In this document: positions 8,022-18,104 of the stretch, piece after piece
Layout: each line of letters opens with the position of its first letter
Position numbering within the stretch: position 1 is the first letter of the stretch
Assembly: GCA_964242415.1 (NCBI GenBank)
Contig: CAXTAT010000002.1
Location: 186,001 to 250,000, forward strand
Reading direction: 5' to 3'
From: DASWOJ01 sp964242415
Lineage (GTDB): Bacteria; Pseudomonadota; Alphaproteobacteria; Acetobacterales; Acetobacteraceae
Length of the DNA stretch: 64,000 bases
Program-made: the position numbers and the translations under genes
Notes under the pieces: generated by a model
Databases searched by the model: none
What the model was told of the DNA's origin: nothing
What the model saw: only the letters and a program-made list of their open reading frames with translations

Positions 8022-9062
8022 ATGGCCGACATGACGACGCATAAAGTCCGTTTCGAGCCGGTGGGCGTGGAGATGGACGTGAACGAGGGCGAGACGGTGC
8101 TGGACGCTGCCTTCCGCCAGGGCATCTCGGTCATGCACGGCTGCAAGGAGGGCCAGTGCTCTAGCTGCAAGTCGCTGCTGGTCGAGGGCGATATCGAGCT
8201 GCTGAAATACTCGACCTTCGCGTTGTCCGAGTCCGAGCGCGACGCCGATCACATCCTGCTGTGCCGCACGCTGGCTTACAGCGACATCACCGTCGAGTTG
8301 CTGAACTACGACGAAGACCTGATGAGCCGCTCGATTGCGGTGAAGGACTATGCGGGCACCGTCACCGCGGTGGTGGCGCTGACGCACGACATACGGCTGC
8401 TGACCATCGAGCTGGCGTCGCCGTTGCGCTTCTGGGCCGGGCAGTATGTGGACCTCAGCATCCCGGGGCGCGGGGTCACGCGCGCCTACTCGATGGCCAG
8501 CCCGCCCAATGGCGGCACGACGCTGGAGTTCATCATCAAGCTCTATCCGGACGGCGCGTTCTCGGCGCTGCTCGACGGCCTGCTGCAGCCCGGCGATGCA
8601 GTGGTCGCACGCGGGCCATACGGCACCTGCTTCCGGCGCGAGGCGCGGACCGGGCCGCTGGTGCTGATCGGCGGCGGGTCGGGCATGTCGCCGTTGTGGT
8701 CCATCCTGCACGACCACGTCGGCAGCGGCGAGTCCCGGCCGGTGCGGTTCTTCTATGGCGCGCGCACCCGCCGCGACCTGTTCCTGCTGGACGAGTTCGC
8801 GGCGTTCGCGGCGCGCCTGCCGGACTTCCGGTTCATCCCGGCGCTGTCGGACGCCGGGCCGGACGACGCCTGGACTGGGGAGACCGGGTTCATCCACGCC
8901 GTCGTGGCGCGGACGCTGCGCGAGGAGGGCCTGACGGGGGAGATCGACGCCTACTCCTGCGGGCCGCCGCCGATGATCGATGCGGTGCTGCCGGTGCTGC
9001 AGATGGCCGGGGTCGAGCCGGAGCGGATCTACTTCGACAAGTTCACGCCGGCAACGAGGTAG
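8022..9062 (+). CDS. prmB: Monooxygenase reductase (2Fe-2S, FAD, NADH)
   Basis: A 346-residue electron-transfer component that passes electrons from NADH through FAD and a plant-type 2Fe-2S cluster to the hydroxylase. The ferredoxin domain supplies C41, C46, C49 and C81 (HGCKEGQCSSCKS and LLCRT). The FAD domain has RAYSMAS, and the nucleotide-binding domain has GGGSGMSP and the terminal CGPPPMID motif. Length and domain order are normal for PrmB/MmoC-type reductases. It follows the alpha subunit after a 100-nt gap containing a hairpin and a tandem repeat, and only a weak ribosome site (GGAAAG) precedes the ATG, consistent with lower production than the hydroxylase. Confidence 0.94.
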   Translation: MADMTTHKVRFEPVGVEMDVNEGETVLDAAFRQGISVMHGCKEGQCSSCKSLLVEGDIELLKYSTFALSESERDADHILLCRTLAYSDITVELLNYDEDLMSRSIAVKDYAGTVTAVVALTHDIRLLTIELASPLRFWAGQYVDLSIPGRGVTRAYSMASPPNGGTTLEFIIKLYPDGAFSALLDGLLQPGDAVVARGPYGTCFRREARTGPLVLIGGGSGMSPLWSILHDHVGSGESRPVRFFYGARTRRDLFLLDEFAAFAARLPDFRFIPALSDAGPDDAWTGETGFIHAVVARTLREEGLTGEIDAYSCGPPPMIDAVLPVLQMAGVEPERIYFDKFTPATR

Positions 9063-9094
9063 GCCCGCTGCAAAAAAGGCCCGCTGCAAAAAAG
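9063..9094 (+). repeat. Perfect tandem 16-nt duplication before prmC
   Basis: GCCCGCTGCAAAAAAG occurs twice head to tail, starting at the first base after the prmB stop. The second copy abuts the GGGAGGA ribosome site of prmC. The duplication lengthens the spacer and adds a second A6 run; whether it affects translation is unknown. Confidence 0.9.
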
Positions 9095-9108
9095 GGAGGA
9101 TAAAACCT

Positions 9109-10188
9109 ATGAGTGGAACCCAAGGAACGGCGCCGGTTAAGTCGGGGGCGGCAGGTGCTGCGACATTTGCCGGGTCTGAAAGCCGCAAGTACAACTACTT
9201 CGAGCCGAAGGGACGCAAGGCCTCGCACTACGAGGACATGACCGTCGATGTGCAGCCGGACCCGAAGCGGTACTTGCTGCAGGACTGGATCATCTCGTTC
9301 GCGGACGGCACGCCGACCTATTCCGAAAGCTGGACGGCGGCGAAAAGCTCCGACTGGCACAAGTTCCGCGCCGTGGACCAGGAGTGGGAGCGCACCCACT
9401 ACCAGCGCCAATCGACCATCGTCGGCATGATCTCCAACGTGGTCGAGAACGGCCGCCGCTCCGGCGCCGTGTCACGGTTCGACCGGGCCTGGGTGAAGAT
9501 CCTGCAGGACCATCTCGGCGCCTACAAGCACGCCGAATTCGGGCTTGGCATGGCGACCATGCAGGCGCAGCGCTACGGCTATACGCAGATGGTCAACAAC
9601 GCCATCCTGACCAACTCGTCCTACAAGCTGCGCTTCGCCCAGGACCTGACGCTGTATCTCGGCGAGATCGGGCTGGACCTCGACGGCTTCGACCAGGACG
9701 CGGGCAAGGCGCACTGGATTGACGACCCGCTGTGGCAGGGCGTGCGCCGGGCCGTGGAGACGATCGGGGGCGCCACCGACTACCTCGAGCAGTACTTCGC
9801 GGTGAACGTGGTGTTCGAGCCGCTGGTGGCCGAGCTGTTCCGCAGCGGCTTCATCATGCAGGTCGCCGCCTCGCAGAACGACTTCATGACGCCTGCGGTG
9901 GTTTCGGCCGCCGAGGGCGACTACGAGCGCAACCTCGCCAACACGGTCGAGCTGTTCCGCATGCTGACCCACGACGAGCAGCACGGAACAGCGAACCGCG
10001 AGCTGTTCTCGGCCTGGCTAGTGAAGCACGGGGCGGAGGCGATGAACGCCGCGCACCTGCTGCAGCCGATCTGGTCGCAGCCGCGGGTCAAGGTCGCGCA
10101 GTTCCCCGATGCGTTGCAGCGGGCGCACCAGCGGCTGCAGGCGATCGGCTCGGAGATCGGCATCGACGTCCGCGCGATTACTGGTTGA
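9109..10188 (+). CDS. prmC: Soluble di-iron monooxygenase hydroxylase, beta subunit
   Basis: A 359-residue non-catalytic hydroxylase subunit of the ferritin-like fold that pairs with the alpha subunit. Recognisable segments are YNYFEPKGRKASHYEDMT near residue 28, SWTAAKSSDWHKFRAVDQEWER and the C-terminal SEIGIDVRAI. It lacks the double ExxH iron set, as expected for beta. The start at 9109 is fixed by a GGAGG site 9 nt upstream and by the low-complexity N-terminus typical of the family. It forms the structural core with prmA; no gamma subunit gene is present, as in the propane and toluene-like groups. Confidence 0.93.
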   Translation: MSGTQGTAPVKSGAAGAATFAGSESRKYNYFEPKGRKASHYEDMTVDVQPDPKRYLLQDWIISFADGTPTYSESWTAAKSSDWHKFRAVDQEWERTHYQRQSTIVGMISNVVENGRRSGAVSRFDRAWVKILQDHLGAYKHAEFGLGMATMQAQRYGYTQMVNNAILTNSSYKLRFAQDLTLYLGEIGLDLDGFDQDAGKAHWIDDPLWQGVRRAVETIGGATDYLEQYFAVNVVFEPLVAELFRSGFIMQVAASQNDFMTPAVVSAAEGDYERNLANTVELFRMLTHDEQHGTANRELFSAWLVKHGAEAMNAAHLLQPIWSQPRVKVAQFPDALQRAHQRLQAIGSEIGIDVRAITG

Positions 10189-10219
10189 GCGGCGGCAGAA
10201 GCAAAAAGGGGACAGCAGC

Positions 10220-10570
10220 ATGGCGCATACCGACAACATCTTCCGCTCGATGAAGGACATGACGTTTGAGACCACGGTGTCGCACCAGTGCGGGGTGACG
10301 ATGAACGACAGCGTGGAGGCGCGGGCCATCGCCGAGGTGATGGGCGAGAAGCCCGGCATCACCGTCACCTACATGCCGGCGATGATCCGCATCGACGGGG
10401 AGGGCAAGATCGAATTCAAGATGGACGAGATCGGCGAGCACCTCGGCCGCGAGATGAACCCGCACTTGTTCGAGATTTCCACCTCCACCCATTACGGCCG
10501 GATGGTCATGGTGGACGACAACACGGTGGTGCTGTTCGGCGACATGGACGCGGTGAAGGAGTTTATCTGA
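10220..10570 (+). CDS. prmD: Monooxygenase coupling (effector) protein
   Basis: A 116-residue MmoB/DmpM-type regulatory protein with no cofactor. It docks on the hydroxylase and controls oxygen and substrate access. The segment VGVTMNDSVEARAIAEVMGEKPGITVTYMPAMIRIDGEGKI-like, with the conserved core of about residues 25-70, is diagnostic. The start at 10220 follows AAAAAGGGGACAGC. It completes the four-component oxygenase. Confidence 0.93.
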   Translation: MAHTDNIFRSMKDMTFETTVSHQCGVTMNDSVEARAIAEVMGEKPGITVTYMPAMIRIDGEGKIEFKMDEIGEHLGREMNPHLFEISTSTHYGRMVMVDDNTVVLFGDMDAVKEFI

Positions 10571-10631
10571 CCCCCAATCCGCGTCTTGCGCCGGGTTGGC
10601 AAGCAGGCCGCAACACAACAGGAGATCAGGC

Positions 10632-11651
10632 ATGTACCGGACGAAAGACGGCGAGGACATCTTCATCATCGACGGCCACGTGCATTTCTGGGACGCCAGC
10701 CCGGCAAACCAGAAGAATGAGCACGGCAAGCAATTCATCGATTGCTTCTATGCCTACCACACCGCGCTGAGCCCAAAATCCGAGCTTTGGGAAAAATCGA
10801 AGTTCGAGAAGTATGACGCGCAGACGATGTATGACGACCTGTTCGTGAACGGGCCGGACGACATGGCGATCTTGCAGCCGACCTACCTGGGCGACTTCTA
10901 CCACAACGGATTCAACACCACCGAGCGCAACTCGGCGATGGTGAAGAAGTATCCGGACCGGTTCATCCTCAACGGCGCCTTCGACCCGCGCGACGGCGAG
11001 CAGGGGCTGGAGCGGCTGCACGAGATGGCGGAGAAGCACCATCTGAAGGGCATCAAGCTCTACACCGCCGAGTGGCGCGGCGACTCCAAGGGCTACAAGC
11101 TCTCCGACAAGGAGACGTACCGCTACCTGGAGGCGGCGCAGAAGCTCGGCATCAAGAACATCCACGTGCACAAGGGTCCGACGATCCTGCCGCTGAACCG
11201 GGACGCGTTCGACGTGGCCGACGTGGACGACGCGGCCACCAGCTTCCAGGGCCTCAACTTCATCGTCGAGCATTGCGGCCTGCCGCGCCTGGACGACTTC
11301 TGCTGGATCGCGACGCAGGAGACCAACGTCTATGCCGGGCTGGCGGTGGCGCTGCCGTTCATCCACTCGCGTCCGGCGTACTTCGCGCACATCATCTCGG
11401 AGCTGCTGTTCTGGGTCGGCGAGGACAAGATCCTGTATGGCAGCGACTACGCGATCTGGACGCCGCATTGGCTGGTGAACCGGTTCATGGAGTTCGAGCT
11501 GCCGGAGAGCGTGGCCCAGGAAACCGGGGTGTCGCTGAGCCTGCAGGCGAAGAAGAAGATCCTCGGCCTGAATGCCGCGCGCATTTACGACATCGACATC
11601 GAGGCGCAGAAGCGGAAGCTCGGCATCGGCGAACTCGTGGCGGCGGAGTGA
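10632..11651 (+). CDS. Amidohydrolase-family protein of propane monooxygenase clusters
   Basis: A 339-residue TIM-barrel metal-dependent hydrolase of the amidohydrolase 2 family, with the N-terminal metal motif DGHVHFWD (residues 12-19), HVHKGPT mid-protein, a VEHCGLP segment and the terminal GSDYAIWTP. A homologue sits at the same place in actinobacterial prm and mycobacterial mim clusters (mimE), where such proteins are thought to support assembly or activity of the hydroxylase rather than a hydrolysis step in the pathway. It starts behind a GGAGATC site and ends in a 4-nt overlap with the next gene, so it is translated with the accessory set. Confidence 0.88.
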   Translation: MYRTKDGEDIFIIDGHVHFWDASPANQKNEHGKQFIDCFYAYHTALSPKSELWEKSKFEKYDAQTMYDDLFVNGPDDMAILQPTYLGDFYHNGFNTTERNSAMVKKYPDRFILNGAFDPRDGEQGLERLHEMAEKHHLKGIKLYTAEWRGDSKGYKLSDKETYRYLEAAQKLGIKNIHVHKGPTILPLNRDAFDVADVDDAATSFQGLNFIVEHCGLPRLDDFCWIATQETNVYAGLAVALPFIHSRPAYFAHIISELLFWVGEDKILYGSDYAIWTPHWLVNRFMEFELPESVAQETGVSLSLQAKKKILGLNAARIYDIDIEAQKRKLGIGELVAAE

Positions 11652-12439
11652 GCACGGACACAAACAGCCGGGTCGGCGAGGTGCTGGCCCGGCTCGCGCG
11701 CGTCACCGATCCGGAGCTTGACGAGCCGGTGACGGAGCTGGGCTTTGTCACCGGCGTCGCGGTGGACGAGGCGGACCGGGTGACGGTCGGCTTCCGGCTG
11801 CCGACCTACTGGTGCGCGGCCAACTTCGCTTTCCTGATGGCCGACGACATGCGCCGCGAGGTGATGCGCCTGCCGTGGGTGCGCGGGATCGGCGTCGAGC
11901 TTGGGGAGCATATGTATGCCGACACCATCAACCGCGCGATGACGCTTGGCCTGCCGTTCCAGGAGGCGTTCGGCGCGGAGGCGGACGGCAACCTGGACGC
12001 GGTGCGCCGGGTGTTCCTGGTGAAGTCGTTCCAGCGGCGGCAACTGGCGGTGCTGGACTGCTTGCTGGAGCAGGGCCACCAGGTCGCGGCGCTGCTGGCG
12101 GTCGGCATCGGCCCGCTGCGGGCGTTGCGGCTGGACGCCGAGGCGTCGCGCCTGGTCGGGCGCTACCTGGAGCGCCGCGGCGTGGCCGGGCCGGCCGGCG
12201 ACGGCGACCCGGCGTTCGTGGACGCCGATGGCCTCCCGGTGGCGGTGGCAGACTTCCCGGCCCACCGGCGCACGCTGCGCCGGGTTGCGGTGGGCGTGGA
12301 GTTCAACGGCGCACTATGCCGCGGCTTGCTGGCGGCCCGTTTCGGCGAGGGGGAGCACGCCCCGTCCCTGCCTGCAGAGCCGACGTTGCTGGACTTCCTC
12401 CGCCGTCCAACGGGCGCGGGGTCCGCGGACGGCGGCTGA
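11648..12439 (+). CDS. DUF59/MIP18-type accessory protein
   Basis: A 263-residue protein beginning with GTG inside the amidohydrolase stop (GTGA). Residues 5-90 form a DUF59 domain (VTDPELDEPVTELGFV, then VGFRLPTYWCAANFAFLMADDM), the fold shared with SufT and PaaD, which act in iron-sulfur or metal-centre assembly. The C-terminal half is specific to oxygenase clusters (mimF-like). A single Cys in the TYWCAANF motif sits where DUF59 proteins carry their reactive Cys. Likely role: maturation of the di-iron hydroxylase together with the amidohydrolase and the chaperonin (inference from conserved clustering). Confidence 0.85.
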   Translation: MSTDTNSRVGEVLARLARVTDPELDEPVTELGFVTGVAVDEADRVTVGFRLPTYWCAANFAFLMADDMRREVMRLPWVRGIGVELGEHMYADTINRAMTLGLPFQEAFGAEADGNLDAVRRVFLVKSFQRRQLAVLDCLLEQGHQVAALLAVGIGPLRALRLDAEASRLVGRYLERRGVAGPAGDGDPAFVDADGLPVAVADFPAHRRTLRRVAVGVEFNGALCRGLLAARFGEGEHAPSLPAEPTLLDFLRRPTGAGSADGG

Positions 12440-12472
12440 CGGGCGCCTCGACAAGACGGGTGCCTCGACAAG
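12439..12472 (+). repeat. Tandem 17-nt duplication before the chaperonin gene
   Basis: ACGGGCGCCTCGACAAG followed by ACGGGTGCCTCGACAAG (16 of 17 identical). The first copy starts in the stop codon of the DUF59 gene. Confidence 0.85.
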
Positions 12473-12518
12473 ACGTGCCGGCAAAAACGGGCCGGAATCG
12501 GCCTTTGCGGAGGGAACG

Positions 12519-14153
12519 ATGGCCAAGATGATGCTGCATGACGACGCAGCCCGGATGGCGCTGGGGCGCGGGGTCGCGAAGCTTGCCAGGGCGGTGCGGG
12601 GCACGCTGGGACCGAAGGGCATGAACGCGATCATGGACCGTCCCGTCGGCACGCCGATCGTGTCGCGCGACGGCGTCAGCATCGCGCAGGAAATCGAGCT
12701 TGAATGCCCGTTCGAGAACATGGGCGCCCAGGTTCTGCGCGAAGTGGCGAAGACGACCAACGACATCGCCGGGGACGGCACCACGACGGCGACGGTGCTT
12801 GCCGACGCCATGGTGCAGCGGGGCCTGGCCTGCCTGGCGAAGGGGGCGAACCCGGTGGACCTCGTGCACGGCCTGGAGCAGGCTGTCACCGAGACCCTGG
12901 CTGCGCTGAAGCGGACCGCGCGGCCCGTGGTCAACGGCCAGAGCCGGGCCGTCGCCGTGATCGCCGCCAACGACGAGGCGACGGGCGGCATGGTCGCGGA
13001 GGCGCTTGAGCGCGTCGGCGCCGACGGCATCGTCACGGTGGAGTTCGGCACCACAGTCGAGACGCTGCTGGAGGTGGTGGACGGCATGGCCTTCGACCGC
13101 GGCTACCTCAGCCACCACATGGTGACCGACGTGGAGCGGATGCAGGTGGTGCTGGACGAGCCGCTGATCCTGATGACCGACTGCAAGCTGCAGACGCTGG
13201 AGGACGTGGCGGCGATCGAGGCGCTGCTGGAGGGGCGCAGCAACCCCCTGCTGATCGTGGCCGAGGAGGTCGCGCCGGCCTGCGTCATGGCGCTGCTGCG
13301 CCGCCGGGAGCGCGGCCTGCCACCGGTCGCCGCCATCCACCCGCCGGAGTACGGCCACTGGCGCAAGGCCATGCTGGAGGACATCGCGATCGCCACGGGC
13401 GGCCGGGTGATCGCGCGCGACCTGGGGGGCACGATCGCGGAGGCGCGCGAGCAGGACCTCGGCCGTGCGCGGCAGGTGCGGATCAGCGCGAGCCAGACCG
13501 TCATCAGCGCCGGCGGCGGCGACCCGGTCGGCGTGGCGGCGCGGCGCGTGCAGGTGTCGCGGCAGTTCGACGCCGCGCCGCCGAACATCGAGCGCGACAA
13601 GTACCAGGAGCGCCTGGCGAAGCTGTCGGGCGGCACCGCGATCATCCTGGCGGGGGGCGCCACGCCCGTCGAGCAGAAGCGGCGGGTGCAACTGATCGAG
13701 GACGCGATCAACGCGACCCGGGCGGCGCTCGCGGAGGGCATCGTGCCCGGCGGCGGCACCGCGCTGCTGCAGATCTCGCCCGAGCTGTCCGGCGTGATCG
13801 GGCGGCTGTCGGGCAGCGCGCGCGACGGCGCGATCATGCTGCAGGACGCGCTCGCGCAGCCGCTCACGACCATCGCGACGAACTGCGGCCTGGACGCCAA
13901 GGGAATCGTGGCCCGCGTCGCGCAGTCGCCGGACGGCATCGGCTTCGACGCCCGCGACGGCACGTTCGTGGACCTGGTCGAGGCCGGGGTGATCGACCCG
14001 GTGCGGGTGTGCGCGACCGCGGTGCGCAATGCGGCGTCGGTCGCGGGCCTGATCCTGACCACGCAGACGCTGATCGTCACCAAGCCGGATCGGGTGGACC
14101 CGACCGCCGGCATTGCGCTCGGCGGCGGCGCGGAGCTGCTCGGGCGCGCATAG
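12519..14153 (+). CDS. prmG: Dedicated GroEL-like chaperonin of the monooxygenase cluster
   Basis: A 544-residue HSP60 homologue with the ATP-site motif GDGTTTATVLADAM and the family signature around residue 400. It is divergent from housekeeping GroEL and lacks the GGM-repeat tail, ending in GGGAELLGRA. No groES accompanies it. Mycobacterial MimG is required to obtain soluble active hydroxylase in a foreign host, and Methylocella has a prmG in its propane cluster. The same client-specific folding role is the natural reading here. It starts behind GGAGGGAACG and is followed after 20 nt by the second sigma-54 activator. Confidence 0.92.
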   Translation: MAKMMLHDDAARMALGRGVAKLARAVRGTLGPKGMNAIMDRPVGTPIVSRDGVSIAQEIELECPFENMGAQVLREVAKTTNDIAGDGTTTATVLADAMVQRGLACLAKGANPVDLVHGLEQAVTETLAALKRTARPVVNGQSRAVAVIAANDEATGGMVAEALERVGADGIVTVEFGTTVETLLEVVDGMAFDRGYLSHHMVTDVERMQVVLDEPLILMTDCKLQTLEDVAAIEALLEGRSNPLLIVAEEVAPACVMALLRRRERGLPPVAAIHPPEYGHWRKAMLEDIAIATGGRVIARDLGGTIAEAREQDLGRARQVRISASQTVISAGGGDPVGVAARRVQVSRQFDAAPPNIERDKYQERLAKLSGGTAIILAGGATPVEQKRRVQLIEDAINATRAALAEGIVPGGGTALLQISPELSGVIGRLSGSARDGAIMLQDALAQPLTTIATNCGLDAKGIVARVAQSPDGIGFDARDGTFVDLVEAGVIDPVRVCATAVRNAASVAGLILTTQTLIVTKPDRVDPTAGIALGGGAELLGRA

Positions 14154-14173
14154 CGCCCGGGCCGCCCAGGGCG

Positions 14174-16144
<1,971 letters not shown>

Positions 16145-16183
16145 CCGGTCCACCCCTCCCCTAGTTCGTCATCGCCCCGCCTT

Positions 16184-16274
16184 TCATTACGAGGAGCGCT
16201 TGCGACGCGGCAATCCAGGGCCGGAAGACCGAGCCCTCCTGGATTGCCATGCCGCAAGCGCGGCTCGCAATGAC
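16184..16274. repeat. Dispersed palindromic repeat, copy 2
   Basis: Two arms (tcattacgaggagcgcttgc and the reverse ending gcggctcgcaatgacgg) flank a short centre, with inner arms caatccaggg and cctggattg. It sits between the convergent ends of prmR and the ThDP enzyme gene, where it can form a hairpin on either strand and may serve as a shared transcription end. Confidence 0.8.
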
Positions 16275-16326
16275 GGCGGCAGACCTGAGACGTAGGCATA
16301 GTGGCCACTGCAGGGGGCCGTTGGTA

Positions 16327-18078
16327 TCAATCTGATCCCGGACTCACGCTTGCCGACGCCGCCAAGTCGCGTGCCCGCCATTTGCGCTCCGCTTCATCCC
16401 AGGCGGCAAGGGGCTGCAGGTCGGGCACCCAAGCCAGCCCGGTCTTGGCGTCCGACGACACCGCCTCGGGCGTCACAACGACGTCGAGCAGCGCCGGGCG
16501 ATTGGCGAGCGCGCGTTCGAGCGCCGGGCCGAGCTGCGCCTCGGTCTCCACCCGTTCGGCGTGCATGCCGAACGAACGCGCCATCGCCGCATGGTCGCTG
16601 AATTGCAGCTTCGTGCCGACAACCTTGCCGTAGGTCACCGTCTGGTCGTGCACCTCGATCTGCCAGGCGCCGTTGTTGGCGACGACGATCAGCACGGGCG
16701 CCTTGTGGCGCACGGCCGTATCGACCTCGATCGCATTAAAGCCGAACGCGCCGTCCCCGGTCGCCACCACCACGGGCCGGTCCGGGATCGCGAGGCTCGC
16801 GGCGATGCCGTAGGGCACACCGATGCCGATGCAGCCGAACGGTCCCGGGTCGAGCATGTCCGGCGCCGACAGGCCGATCCGGGCGAAGCTGAGGAAGTCG
16901 CCGCCATCGGTGATGACAATCGCGTCCAGGCCAATCGCCTCCTGCAGGGCGGCGAGCAGGCGGTTCGGGTGCATCCGCCCGTCGCTGCCAGAGGGCGCCG
17001 TCCGCATCGACTGCTTCAGCTTGCGCGCCCGGTCCTCATGCGACCGCCGCAGTCCGTCCGCCCAGCCCCGGTCAACGGACGAGGCCCGGTTGCCGGCAGC
17101 CTCCACCAGCGCGCGCAGCGCCTCCCCCGGTGAAGCGAGGATCTCGACCGCGCCGCGCCGGTTGTCGCGCAGTTCGCCCGGCACCTCGCCGATGCGGACG
17201 AACCGCGCCTGGCCAAAGATCGCCGGCGAGCCATAGGCAAGCTGGAAATCCAGGCGCCGCCCCACGGTCAGCACGACATCCGCATCGCCCATCACCGCGC
17301 CGCGCATCGCGCCGACGACGGAGGGGTGCGCGTCCGGCACCAGGCCGCGGCTCTCGCCGGTATCGAGGTAAACCGCGCCAAGCCGGTCCAGCAGCGCGGT
17401 CATCTGCGGCCCTGCCCGGCGGGCGCCGCGTCCGGAGATGACCACCACGCGCTTGGCGCCCCAAAGCTCCTCGACCGCCTGCGCCACCTGCGCCGGGTCA
17501 GGCATCAGCACGGGCCGCGGCTTGGGCTGCAGGTGCTCCTCGAGCTGGACGGGCTTCGGGACCAGGCGGCGCAGCACGTCGGCCGGGAAGTCTATGTAGG
17601 CCGGGCCTGGCTCGCCCGCCTCGCCGAACGCGCGGGCAATCGCCTCGTCCAGCTCGGCCAGCACGAGCGCGGGGTCGCGCACCGTGCGGGCATAGCGCGT
17701 GATCGAGCGGACCAGGAGGGTGTGGTCGAGGTCCTGCAGGCCGCCACGGTTCTCCTGCGCAGTCGGGTTCGTTCCTGAGATCACCAGCACCGGTGCGCGC
17801 GAGATGTGGGCGTTGGCGATGCCGGTCATGGCATTGGTCACGCCCGGGCCTGCCGTCACCAGGGCGACGCCCAGTTCGCCCGTCAGCTCCGCATGGGCCT
17901 GGGCCATGTGCACCGCGGCACGCTCGTCGCGCACATCGACGATTTGGATGCCCTCCGCATCGAGCCGCATCCAGATCGGCATGATGTGGCCGCCGCAAAG
18001 CGCGAAGACGCGCTTCGTGCCCCGCCGCTTGAGCAGACGGGCGACCAGCCCGGCAACGCTGTCGGGATCGGTTTTCAT
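16327..18078 (-). CDS. ThDP-dependent enzyme, candidate 2-hydroxyacyl-CoA lyase-like
   Basis: A 583-residue acetolactate-synthase-like enzyme with three domains. The N-terminal domain carries the catalytic Glu in VRDERAAVHMAQA (near residue 52) and the GPGVTNAMTGIANA segment. A central domain follows, and then the C-terminal diphosphate motif GDGAFGFNAIEVDTA...NNGAW. The family includes acetolactate synthase, oxalyl-CoA decarboxylase, sulfoacetaldehyde acetyltransferase and 2-hydroxyacyl-CoA lyase, and these are hard to separate by eye. The neighbouring acyl-CoA ligase and organic-anion transporter favour a CoA-ester substrate. The arrangement recalls the lyase-plus-ligase pair of Actinomycetospora, which splits 2-hydroxyisobutyryl-CoA into acetone and formyl-CoA. 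The ATG at 18078 is 26 nt after the ligase stop, so it is the last gene of a four-gene run. Confidence 0.75.
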   Translation of the reverse strand: MKTDPDSVAGLVARLLKRRGTKRVFALCGGHIMPIWMRLDAEGIQIVDVRDERAAVHMAQAHAELTGELGVALVTAGPGVTNAMTGIANAHISRAPVLVISGTNPTAQENRGGLQDLDHTLLVRSITRYARTVRDPALVLAELDEAIARAFGEAGEPGPAYIDFPADVLRRLVPKPVQLEEHLQPKPRPVLMPDPAQVAQAVEELWGAKRVVVISGRGARRAGPQMTALLDRLGAVYLDTGESRGLVPDAHPSVVGAMRGAVMGDADVVLTVGRRLDFQLAYGSPAIFGQARFVRIGEVPGELRDNRRGAVEILASPGEALRALVEAAGNRASSVDRGWADGLRRSHEDRARKLKQSMRTAPSGSDGRMHPNRLLAALQEAIGLDAIVITDGGDFLSFARIGLSAPDMLDPGPFGCIGIGVPYGIAASLAIPDRPVVVATGDGAFGFNAIEVDTAVRHKAPVLIVVANNGAWQIEVHDQTVTYGKVVGTKLQFSDHAAMARSFGMHAERVETEAQLGPALERALANRPALLDVVVTPEAVSSDAKTGLAWVPDLQPLAAWDEAERKWRARDLAASASVSPGSD

Positions 18079-18104
18079 CGCATCGCTTCCATGGTCCGCC
18101 TCGT

